Both the position numbers and the translations under genes were made by a program. The notes below the pieces were generated by a model, which saw only the letters and a list, made by a program, of their open reading frames with translations, ran no database searches and was not told the DNA's origin. DNA of 64,000 nt, taken from positions 38,879 through 102,878 of the forward strand of contig CAYYJR010000018.1 of NCBI GenBank assembly GCA_964472305.1, given 5' to 3'. Numbering within the stretch: the first letter of the stretch is position 1; the number at the start of each line of letters is the position of its first letter. The stretch comes from CAYYJR01 sp964472305. Its GTDB lineage: Bacteria > Armatimonadota > Hebobacteria > CAIYQO01. Below are positions 51,748 to 59,632 of this stretch, one piece after another.

Positions 51748-54119
51748 TGGAAGCAATCACCGAGACCATCAAGGTTACCGGTCTAAGTTGCGCGGACTGC
51801 GCGACCAAGCTGGAACGACGGGTGGCGGCGCTGCCCGGCGTGATCGATGCCGCAGTGAATTTCGCCGCGGGCAAACTAGTGGTGACGCATCATGAAGCGC
51901 AGACCGCCGTATTACGCGCCATTGCGGATGCCGGCTACGGCGTCGAAGTTGCCACGATCGCAAGCGTCACCACCGCGCAATTCCTCATTACCGGACTGGA
52001 TTGCCCCGACTGTGCGGCAAAACTCGGTAAAACTCTCGCGCGAGCCGAAGGCATCGACGCTGTTGACTTGAATCCGATGACCGGTCGGTTAACGGTGCAA
52101 CACCGAAGTACGCCGGACGAAATCGTGCGCCTGGTCGCCGCCGCCGGCTACGTTGCGGCGCCGATTACCGGGACACGCACGACCTCCAGCGTGTTCCTCT
52201 TCACCAATCGGCGTTTCCTCGTGACTGCCATTGCCGGCGTGTTGTTAGTCGCCGCGGCGGCGCTCAACCGCCTGGGTGGCGAAACCATGCACCCGTATAC
52301 CGTGATGCTCTTTTTAGCGGCCATGCTCATCGGTGGCTACCAGACCATTCGTCGCGGTCTGCTGGCGCTGAAGGCACGCACGGTGGATATGAACGTGTTG
52401 ATGACCATTGCCATCATCGGCGCGTCATTGATTCACGAATGGAGCGAAGGCGCCACAGTCGCCTTTCTCTATTCAGTCAGTAACTATCTTGAATCGTTCA
52501 CGCTGGAAAAGACACGCCAGTCGATTCGTGGCCTGATGGAACTGGCGCCGCGCGAGGCGCTGGTGCGACGCAACGGCGTGGAAACGCGACTGCCGGTAGA
52601 GCAGGTGCGTCCCGACGACATGGTAATCGTAAAGCCCGGTGAGAAGATCGCCGTCGACGGTGTCGTCGCCGTGGGCGCATCATCGGTCAACCAGGCGGCG
52701 ATTACCGGCGAGTCGCTGCCGGTTGAAAAATCGATCGGCGATGAAGTCTACGCGGGCACGCTGAACGAGTTAGGTGCGCTAGAGATTCGCGTCACGCGCC
52801 TGGCGGAAGATTCTACGCTGGCCAAAATCGTGCACCTGGTCGAGGAGGCACAATCGCGCCGTGCCCCCGCGCAAGCCTTCGTTGACCGCTTTGCCGCGTA
52901 TTACACGCCGGCGGTACTCGCTGCCGCAGCGCTGTTTGCGGTGATACCGCCGCTGTTCTTCCACGGCGACTGGAACTGGTTCTTCTACCGCGCGTTGACC
53001 CTGGTGGTGGTGGCGTGCCCGTGCGCGCTGGTCATTTCCACCCCGGTCGCGATCATTACGGCTATCGGCAATGCCGCCCGCCACGGCGTACTCATCAAAG
53101 GCGGCGCTTATCTCGAACAGGCGGGTCGCCTCGCGGTCATCGCTTTCGACAAGACCGGCACGCTGACGCGCGGGCGTCCGGAGATCACCGACATCGTGCC
53201 GTTAAATGGTACTGACCAACCCACGCTGCTCGCAATGGCGGCAGCGGTGGAAACCCGCTCACCGCACCCATTGGCGGAAGCGGTGTTGCGCAAAGCACGC
53301 GCGGAACACATCGCGGTGCCCGCGACGGAAGCCTTCACTTCACTGCCGGGTAAAGGCGCGCGCGCAACGGTTGCGGAACGGGAGATCATCGTCGGCAATC
53401 CACGGCTGTTCGCGGAATTGGGCATCGATGCCAACGCGGCGAACGAGGCGCTGGCCGCCTTCCAACGCGACGGAAAGACCGCTATGCTGGTCGGCGACGT
53501 CCGGCATGTGCTGGGCATCCTCGCCGCCGCCGACCGCGTGCGTCCGGAAAGCCGCCCCACCGTGCAGGCCCTGCACCGGGCTGGTATCGCGCGCGTGGTG
53601 ATGCTCACCGGCGACCACCCGGAAACCGCGCGCCGCATCGCCGCCGCGCTGGGTGTCGATGACTTCACCGCCGACCTGCTGCCGGCGGACAAGGTGGACG
53701 CGGTGCGCACGCTGCAGGGACACGGCGCGGTGGGAATGGTCGGCGACGGAATCAACGACGCGCCCGCGCTGGCCACCGCGGATGTCGGCTTCGCCATGGG
53801 CGTCGCCGGCACCGACACCGCGTTGGAGACGGCGGACATCGCGCTGATGGCCGATGACCTGGCAAAACTGCCATACACGATCCGGTTGAGCCGCAAAGCA
53901 CTCAGCATTATCCGCCAGAATATTGCCTTTTCGCTGCTCATCAAGGCACTCGCCATTACCCTCATCTTCCCCGGCTGGTTGACGCTGTGGATGGCCGTGC
54001 TTGCGGACATGGGCGCCTCGCTGCTCGTTACTCTCAATGGCCTGCGCCTCCTCGGCGAACGCCCGGAGCCGACCGAGCAACACTGCGGCGAGCAATGTGA
54101 GTGCTGCGACTGCCATTGA
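51747..54119 (+). CDS. zntA: Heavy-metal translocating P-type ATPase (Zn/Cd/Pb type)
   Basis: The 790-residue P1B-ATPase exports divalent metal ions. Two N-terminal HMA domains carry GLSCADCATKLE and GLDCPDCAAKLG; the ion site CPC occurs in VVACPCALVIS in helix 6, the phosphorylation motif in AFDKTGTLTRG, the HP motif in RSPHPLAEAV, and VGDGINDAPALATA near the C-terminus. The extreme C-terminus is Cys-rich (CGEQCECCDCH), an extra metal-binding tail. It is coupled to the ArsR-type repressor. The CPC type with a CadC-like regulator points to Zn, Cd or Pb rather than Cu. Confidence 0.93.
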   Translation: MEAITETIKVTGLSCADCATKLERRVAALPGVIDAAVNFAAGKLVVTHHEAQTAVLRAIADAGYGVEVATIASVTTAQFLITGLDCPDCAAKLGKTLARAEGIDAVDLNPMTGRLTVQHRSTPDEIVRLVAAAGYVAAPITGTRTTSSVFLFTNRRFLVTAIAGVLLVAAAALNRLGGETMHPYTVMLFLAAMLIGGYQTIRRGLLALKARTVDMNVLMTIAIIGASLIHEWSEGATVAFLYSVSNYLESFTLEKTRQSIRGLMELAPREALVRRNGVETRLPVEQVRPDDMVIVKPGEKIAVDGVVAVGASSVNQAAITGESLPVEKSIGDEVYAGTLNELGALEIRVTRLAEDSTLAKIVHLVEEAQSRRAPAQAFVDRFAAYYTPAVLAAAALFAVIPPLFFHGDWNWFFYRALTLVVVACPCALVISTPVAIITAIGNAARHGVLIKGGAYLEQAGRLAVIAFDKTGTLTRGRPEITDIVPLNGTDQPTLLAMAAAVETRSPHPLAEAVLRKARAEHIAVPATEAFTSLPGKGARATVAEREIIVGNPRLFAELGIDANAANEALAAFQRDGKTAMLVGDVRHVLGILAAADRVRPESRPTVQALHRAGIARVVMLTGDHPETARRIAAALGVDDFTADLLPADKVDAVRTLQGHGAVGMVGDGINDAPALATADVGFAMGVAGTDTALETADIALMADDLAKLPYTIRLSRKALSIIRQNIAFSLLIKALAITLIFPGWLTLWMAVLADMGASLLVTLNGLRLLGERPEPTEQHCGEQCECCDCH

Positions 54120-54277
54120 ACTGCGGCTGAAATCCAACGCTGTGCGGAAAGAGTACATGTGATGTCGCATCTCGCGTATTTAATTTGTCGCCCACAGTAG
54201 GAATCGTCCGGGTTGTGCCAGAAATATACTGATGCCGCCGATGCCCGCCGGCAAGCCAGCCGAGGAGGAGACGATGG

Positions 54278-55537
54278 ATGACCCCAAAGAAACGATCAGC
54301 GCGGTGGCTGGCGTACCTGGCAGTGTTAGGGCCGGGGGTGCTGGCGGCCAGTGCTGGAAATGACGCGGGAGGCATTGCCACCTATTCGCAAGCCGGCGCG
54401 GCATATCGCTATGACCTGCTGTGGCTGCTCTTCATCATCACATTTGCCCTCATCGTGGTGCAGGAGATGTCCGCGCGCATGGGCGCGGTGACGGGCAAAG
54501 GGCTCTCCGACCTCATCCGCGAAAACTTCGGGGTAAGCTGGGCGGTACTCGCTATGACTGCCCTGTTTATCGCCAATTTCTTTGTAGCCACTGCCGACAT
54601 CGCCGGAGTCGCCGCCGCGTTGCAAATATTCGGCATTCCCAAGCTCGTGACCATCCCGTTGTTGGCGGGTGCGCTATGGCTGTTGCTGGTGCGGGGTAAC
54701 TACAACATCGTCGAGCGCGGCTTGCTGCTCTTCGCCGCGCTATTCCTCGCCTATCCCATTGCCGCCTTTACGGTGAACCCGAACTGGGTCGACACGTTTC
54801 ACGCCATGCTGGTACCCTCGCCGCACTGGTTGGGGCGGTACGATTTCGGCTACCTGAACCTGGCTATCGGCCTGATCGGCACCACCATCGCACCATGGAT
54901 GGCCTTCTTCCTGCAGGCATCGGTGGTGGATAAAGGCGTGCGCAAGCAAGATATGCCGCTGCGGCGGTTCGATGTGATCTTCGGCGCCATTTCCGCCGAC
55001 ATCATCGCCTTCTTCATCATCGTCACCACCGCGGTGTTGAACACCGGATTCGGCACGCCGCAGTTCGCCGATGCCGGTCAGGCGGCGATGGCGTTGCAGA
55101 ATCTGGTGCACGGCGCTGCGCCCGCTTTGTTCGGTGCAGGATTATTCGGCGCAAGTGTGCTGGGCGCGGCGGCGGTGCCGTTGACCACCGCCTATGCCGT
55201 CACTGAGGCATTCGGCTGGGAGCGCGGCCTTGACCACCGCTTCCACCAGGCACCGGTCTTCTTCGGTCTGCTCACCGGCATTATCGGCCTCGGTTCTATC
55301 GTCGTGCTCGCTACGCCGAAGGCAATGCTCTTCCAGTTGATCCTTTTCTCGCAGGTTATCAACGGCATGCTGGTGCCGGTTATCCTGGTCTTCATGCTGC
55401 TGTTGATTAACAACCGGCGGTTAATGGGCGAGTATACCAACAGTAAACCGTTCAACATCATCGCCTGGGGCACCGTCGGGTTGGTTACGCTGATGACGCT
55501 GGCCTATTTCTTCATGATGACCATCCATCGCGGGTAA
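54278..55537 (+). CDS. Atypical Nramp-family divalent metal transporter
   Basis: The 419-residue membrane protein (about 11 helices) has the Nramp fold. Helix 1 reads LAASAGNDAGGIATYSQAGA, where the canonical DPGN is changed (Asp kept, Asn replaced by Gly), and helix 6 reads GTTIAPWMAFFLQASV, where the usual Met and His of MPH are Ala and Trp. Loss of the Met is typical of Nramp-related subgroups that transport hard cations such as Mg. ATG 54278 is preceded by GAGGAGGAGA. It follows the metal ATPase by about 160 bp. Metal transport is likely, ion uncertain. Confidence 0.82.
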   Translation: MTPKKRSARWLAYLAVLGPGVLAASAGNDAGGIATYSQAGAAYRYDLLWLLFIITFALIVVQEMSARMGAVTGKGLSDLIRENFGVSWAVLAMTALFIANFFVATADIAGVAAALQIFGIPKLVTIPLLAGALWLLLVRGNYNIVERGLLLFAALFLAYPIAAFTVNPNWVDTFHAMLVPSPHWLGRYDFGYLNLAIGLIGTTIAPWMAFFLQASVVDKGVRKQDMPLRRFDVIFGAISADIIAFFIIVTTAVLNTGFGTPQFADAGQAAMALQNLVHGAAPALFGAGLFGASVLGAAAVPLTTAYAVTEAFGWERGLDHRFHQAPVFFGLLTGIIGLGSIVVLATPKAMLFQLILFSQVINGMLVPVILVFMLLLINNRRLMGEYTNSKPFNIIAWGTVGLVTLMTLAYFFMMTIHRG

Positions 55538-55595
55538 TCCCGTCACCGGCGAAAACATCATGGTATTGGTGTCGGTCACCAACCACACGACGGAA

Positions 55596-56216
55596 TCAAT
55601 CGCCTTCCATCATCTCCGTAGTCACCGGGCCTTCGCGAAGGACGGTAGGGGGATCGGTGGTGCAATCGACGACGGTGGAAGCGACACCCTGGGGCGCGGC
55701 GCCCCCATCGAGGATGAGATCGACAACGTGACCGAGCAGATCAGCCACTTCGCGCGCGGTGACGGCGGCGGGTTGACCGCTGGGGTTGGCGCTGGTGGTG
55801 GCGAGAGGGCGTCCGGCCAACCGCAGCAATTGGCGGGCGACGGCGTGATCGGGTACGCGCATGCCGATGGTCTGTCCGCCGCCGAGGACGATGGCGGGGA
55901 TATCCGGACGAGCGGGAACGATGAGAGTGAGCGAGCCAGGCCACCAGCGCCGCATTAACCGCCGAGCGCACTCCGGTAGCGTCGCCGCCACCTGCGGCCA
56001 CTGCGCGGCATCGGCGAACATGGCGATGAGCGGCATGCGCGCGGGACGCCCTTTGATCTCATAGATGCGCTGCACGGCCTGCGCATTGAACAGGTCGCAG
56101 GCAAGGCCGTAGACGGTGTCGGTGGGAAAGGCGACCACCCCACCCCGCGCCAGAATGCGGGCCGCCGCGGTTAATGCCGCGTAATCCGCAGGACGAATCT
56201 CCGCTGAAGTGCTCAT
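55596..56216 (-). CDS. tsaC: L-threonylcarbamoyladenylate synthase (Sua5/YrdC)
   Basis: The 206-residue enzyme makes threonylcarbamoyl-AMP for the t6A modification of ANN-decoding tRNAs. It shows the YrdC-domain blocks ILARGGVVAFPTDTVYGLACDLF, YEIKGRPARMPL (KxR), WPGSLTLIVPAR, GMRVPDH and PLATTSANPSGQPAA, and ends near the YrdC domain, so the C-terminal Sua5 domain is absent. ATG 56216 has GGAGGGTGA upstream; GTG 56225 is an alternative. It is a single minus-strand gene convergent with the Nramp gene. Confidence 0.93.
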   Translation of the reverse strand: MSTSAEIRPADYAALTAAARILARGGVVAFPTDTVYGLACDLFNAQAVQRIYEIKGRPARMPLIAMFADAAQWPQVAATLPECARRLMRRWWPGSLTLIVPARPDIPAIVLGGGQTIGMRVPDHAVARQLLRLAGRPLATTSANPSGQPAAVTAREVADLLGHVVDLILDGGAAPQGVASTVVDCTTDPPTVLREGPVTTEMMEGD

Positions 56217-56350
56217 GGTTGTCACCCTCCGCTAATATTCGTGTCTTGCCGTCTTTTTCCTGCAAATATGGCGATCTCTTCACCTTTGATAAAGGAATGC
56301 CTCATAGACTTCTCGTATTTGTATAGAAGTTGACGGCTTGTTGAGGTAGT

Positions 56351-56823
56351 ATGAAACAAGCATCGTGGGTACAACATGTGCTGGCATTGTTAGGGGTGCT
56401 TCCGCTGGTGGCGAACATAATGATTGTCCCGCGGTTTCATGGCCTCTGGTATCGTGTCGATTTCACCGCCGCATTACAACAGGCTATCATTCCTGTCGCG
56501 TGCTACAGCCTCATTGTCGGGGCGCTGTTTCCCTATCTGAGCGTCGCAGGGGTGAGTTACGGCGTGAATCGTTGATTCTCGCGACGGTGGTATTGTTGCT
56601 GATCGGATTGTTCGTTCTGGCGCCGATGCTGGTTGGCCTTCCTGATGCCATTGTAGACGCGGCACACGTCAAGCATCCCGGCAGTACGCGTTATTACACC
56701 TACATCGGCGGCTATTACATGGCGTCAACAGTAGGATTTTACGGCCTGGGCTTCGGCCTTAGCGGCCTCTGGCAACTCATGCGCAAAGGAGTTCCTCATG
56801 GAGATAGTGGTGCAGCAGGGTGA
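56351..56823 (+). pseudogene. Four-helix membrane protein with a frameshift
   Basis: ATG 56351 encodes two hydrophobic helices (VQHVLALLGVLPLVANIMI and AIIPVACYSLIVGALFPYLSV) and stops after GVSYGVNR at 56575. The adjacent frame continues with ILATVVLLLIGLFVLAPMLVG and YMASTVGFYGLGFGLSGLWQLM to 56823. A one-base deletion near 56570 would restore a single protein of about 155 residues. The end overlaps the start of pepA by 26 bp. Two separate small proteins are the alternative, but the second half has no good start codon and ribosome site. Confidence 0.5.
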
Positions 56824-58297
56824 TCTGACGCAGATTCCCTGTGACGTGTTGATGGTGAACCTGTTCGAAGGCGTTACCCGACCCGGCGGAGCCACCGGCG
56901 CGGTGGATCGCGCGTTGGGCGGGTGGATCAGCGAGCTGATCGCACAGGACAATTTCAAAGGCAAGCTGAACAGCGTGCTGGAAATTCCCACCTTCGGCAA
57001 GCTCCCGGCAAAACGCGTGCTGGTACTCGGGCTGGGCAAGGCGGAGGAATTCGGCGCGGAGCAGATTCGCCAGGTAGCCGGCACCGCCATCAAGCGCGCG
57101 AAAGCACTGAAGGCGCGCACGGTGGCGACGCTGGTACACGGCGCCGGCATCGCCGGTTTGCCTGCCGAGCAATGCGCGCGCGCCATTACCGAAGGCACAT
57201 TGCTGGGCGGGTATGAATTCGACCGCTACAAATCGCCCCCCAAAGACGAGCCGAAGACCGAGATCGAGCGCGTGCTGATCGTGGAGCGCGAAGCCGATAA
57301 GCTGGACGCCATCAATGCCGGCGTGACGACGGGAAAGATTATCGCCGACGCGACGAATATGACGCGCGACCTGGCAAGCGAGCCACCTGACGTGATGACC
57401 CCCGACTTCCTGGTGAGCGTCGCGCGCGGACTGGCGGCTGACCACGGCTTCCAGGTGGAAATCTGGGACGAAACGCGCATCGCCGAGGAGCGCATGAACT
57501 GCCTGCTGATGGTGGGTCGCGGCAGCGCCCATCACCCCCGCTTCATCCGGCTCGATTACCTGCCCGTCGGCGCGCCACGCAAGCAGATCTGCATCATCGG
57601 CAAAGGCATCTGTTATGACAGCGGCGGTCTGTCGTTGAAGCCGGCGGACGCCATGCGGCACATGAAAACGGACATGTCCGGCGCCGCGGCGGTGCTCGGC
57701 GTGCTGCGCGCCGTCGCCCAGCTTAAACCGGATGTCGCCGTCACCGGCCTCATCCCCGCCTGTGAAAATATGATTGACGGCGCGGCGTATAAGGTCGACG
57801 ACGTGCTGCGCGCGCGCAACGGCAAAACCATTGAGGTGGACAACACCGATGCCGAAGGCCGCCTGGTGCTGGCCGATGCACTCTGTTACGCGGCGGAGCA
57901 AAACTTCAACGAAGTGATCGATATCGCCACCCTCACCGGCGGCTGCGTGGTTGCCCTCGCTCGCGTGTGGACCGGCACCATGGGCAACAATCAGGAGTTG
58001 ATTGACAACCTGATTGCCGACGGCAAGCAGGTGGGCGAAAAGCTGTGGCAACTCCCCTTCGATCCGGAAGTGCGCGAAGCCCTCGACACCGACATCGCCG
58101 ACATGAAAAACGCCGGCGGCCGCGAAGGCTCGGCGATCATCGGCGGCATGTTCCTGCAGGAATTCGCTGGCGAACAACCGTGGGTGCACCTGGATATCGC
58201 AGGCACCTCGTTTATCGATAAAGCGCGTCCCTATGAACCCAAAGGCGCCACCGGTGTCCCGGTGCGCATGCTGGTGGAGCATATTACGCGCAGGTGA
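56798..58297 (+). CDS. pepA: Leucyl aminopeptidase (M17)
   Basis: The 499-residue dizinc aminopeptidase releases N-terminal amino acids from peptides. Residues 1-170 form the N-terminal domain and the catalytic domain contains CIIGKGICYDSGGLSLKPADAM (first metal site and Lys), MKTDMSGAAAVLGVLRA, and VDNTDAEGRLVLADALCYA (the NTDAEGRL signature), plus ATLTGGCVVALA. ATG 56798 has AAAGGAG at good spacing and overlaps the end of the membrane-protein frame. Hexameric cytoplasmic enzyme by family. Confidence 0.95.
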   Translation: MEIVVQQGDLTQIPCDVLMVNLFEGVTRPGGATGAVDRALGGWISELIAQDNFKGKLNSVLEIPTFGKLPAKRVLVLGLGKAEEFGAEQIRQVAGTAIKRAKALKARTVATLVHGAGIAGLPAEQCARAITEGTLLGGYEFDRYKSPPKDEPKTEIERVLIVEREADKLDAINAGVTTGKIIADATNMTRDLASEPPDVMTPDFLVSVARGLAADHGFQVEIWDETRIAEERMNCLLMVGRGSAHHPRFIRLDYLPVGAPRKQICIIGKGICYDSGGLSLKPADAMRHMKTDMSGAAAVLGVLRAVAQLKPDVAVTGLIPACENMIDGAAYKVDDVLRARNGKTIEVDNTDAEGRLVLADALCYAAEQNFNEVIDIATLTGGCVVALARVWTGTMGNNQELIDNLIADGKQVGEKLWQLPFDPEVREALDTDIADMKNAGGREGSAIIGGMFLQEFAGEQPWVHLDIAGTSFIDKARPYEPKGATGVPVRMLVEHITRR

Positions 58298-58391
58298 ATT
58301 GTTTTCAGCTCCCCGACGTGCCATGCCAACCTGCCTGAATCATCGGACGTCGATTTATCGTCACCGGCTGACCAGGGGAACTGTGGCGCAA

Positions 58392-58420
58392 TTCACAAAA
58401 TGCTTCCGGGGTGCGATAAT
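58392..58420 (+). promoter_or_regulatory. Promoter giving a leaderless transcript for the MoeB-like gene
   Basis: TTCACA (58392-58397), 17-bp spacer, GATAAT (58415-58420); seven bases after the -10 lies the A of ATG 58427, so transcription and translation could start together. Confidence 0.5.
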
Positions 58421-58426
58421 ACGCGC

Positions 58427-59575
58427 ATGCCGTTGACGTATGAGGAAGAATATCGCTACAGCCGCCACCTGGTGCTGCCGGGGGTCGGCGCGGCGGGACA
58501 GGAACGTTTGAAACGCGGGCGGGTGCTGCTGGTGGGCGCGGGCGGGTTGGGCTCGGCGGCGGCGCTGTACCTGGCGGCAGCCGGGGTGGGCACGCTGGGC
58601 ATCGCCGACGGCGACAGCGTGGAAGTGAGTAACCTGCAGCGCCAGGTGCTGCACCGCAGCGTGGACGCGGGTCGCCCCAAGGTCGATTCCGCCGTCGATA
58701 CCCTGCGGGCGCTCAATCCACTGGTAACGGTGCGCCCCATTCGGGAACGCGTCACTGCCGCCAATGCGATGGCGCTGGTCGGCGACTACGATCTGGTCAT
58801 CGACGGCACCGATAACTTTCCCGCACGTTACCTGCTCAACGACGCCTGTGCGCTGCATGGCAAACCGCTGGTATTTGGGAGCATTTTCCGTTTTGAGGGA
58901 CAGGCGGCGGTGTTCGACGCGCCCCGGGGACCATGTTATCGCTGCCTTTTCCCCGAACCGCCACCGCCGGAGAGCGTGCCCACCTGCGCGGAAGGCGGGG
59001 TATTGGGTGTGCTGCCCGGATTGGTGGGCACCGTGCAGGCGATGGAGGCATTGAAGCTGTTGCTGGAGACCGGCGAACCGCTGCGCGGGCGCATGCTGCT
59101 TATCGACGCGCTAGTAATGCGCTTTCGCGAGATTCAGCTTACCAGGAACCCGGCCTGCTCGCTGTGCGGCGACGCGCCGACCATTACCGCGCTGACCGAT
59201 CTCGACGAGTATTGCGGGTTGACGCCATCCGACGGCACGGAAATCGAGATCAGCGCGGACGTGTTGCGCGCGCGAATGGCGGTGGGGACGGTGGACCTGG
59301 TGGACGTGCGCGAAGCGTGGGAGCAGGACGAAATCCCAGGTCTGCCCGGAGCGCGCGCGCTCCCCTACCCCTTGTTTGCTCGCCGCATGACCGAACTCGA
59401 CTCCGCCGCGGAGATCGTTCTCTACTGCTCCGCCGGCGCCCGCAGTTGGCAAGCCGCCGCCATGCTGCGCCGCGCCGGTTTCACCCGCGCGTGGAGCCTA
59501 CGCGGAGGGTTGCGATCCATACGGGAAAACGAGGCAACCGCGTCGGAGGTTGAGTCGGCACGCATTTCGTCATAA
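58427..59575 (+). CDS. MoeB/ThiF-type adenylyltransferase with C-terminal rhodanese domain
   Basis: The 382-residue protein adenylates the C-terminus of a ubiquitin-like sulfur carrier (MoaD, ThiS or relative). It starts MPLTYEEEYRYSRHLVLPGVG, then VLLVGAGGLGSAAALYLAAAGVG (ATP loop), NLQRQVLHRSVDAGRPKVDSA, DGTDNFPARYLLND, FGSIFRFEGQAAVF; zinc pairs are CYRCLFP and CSLCG. The C-terminal 100 residues are a rhodanese domain with active-site Cys in VLYCSAGARSWQAA, as in MOCS3-type enzymes that transfer sulfur. No ribosome site; the promoter at 58392-58420 suggests a leaderless mRNA. Confidence 0.92.
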   Translation: MPLTYEEEYRYSRHLVLPGVGAAGQERLKRGRVLLVGAGGLGSAAALYLAAAGVGTLGIADGDSVEVSNLQRQVLHRSVDAGRPKVDSAVDTLRALNPLVTVRPIRERVTAANAMALVGDYDLVIDGTDNFPARYLLNDACALHGKPLVFGSIFRFEGQAAVFDAPRGPCYRCLFPEPPPPESVPTCAEGGVLGVLPGLVGTVQAMEALKLLLETGEPLRGRMLLIDALVMRFREIQLTRNPACSLCGDAPTITALTDLDEYCGLTPSDGTEIEISADVLRARMAVGTVDLVDVREAWEQDEIPGLPGARALPYPLFARRMTELDSAAEIVLYCSAGARSWQAAAMLRRAGFTRAWSLRGGLRSIRENEATASEVESARISS

Positions 59576-59632
59576 CCGTCCTGTCTTGCTCAACCACCGG
59601 GCAACATCAGTCGCACCGCGACGACTCACTCA

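Noticed and set aside
54120..54277. A riboswitch upstream of the Nramp-like gene
   Set aside because: I looked for Mg or Mn riboswitch landmarks and did not see conserved core sequences.
56777..58324. A 515-codon open frame antisense to pepA
   Set aside because: It covers the whole of pepA on the other strand and has shadow-like composition; pepA has all family motifs.
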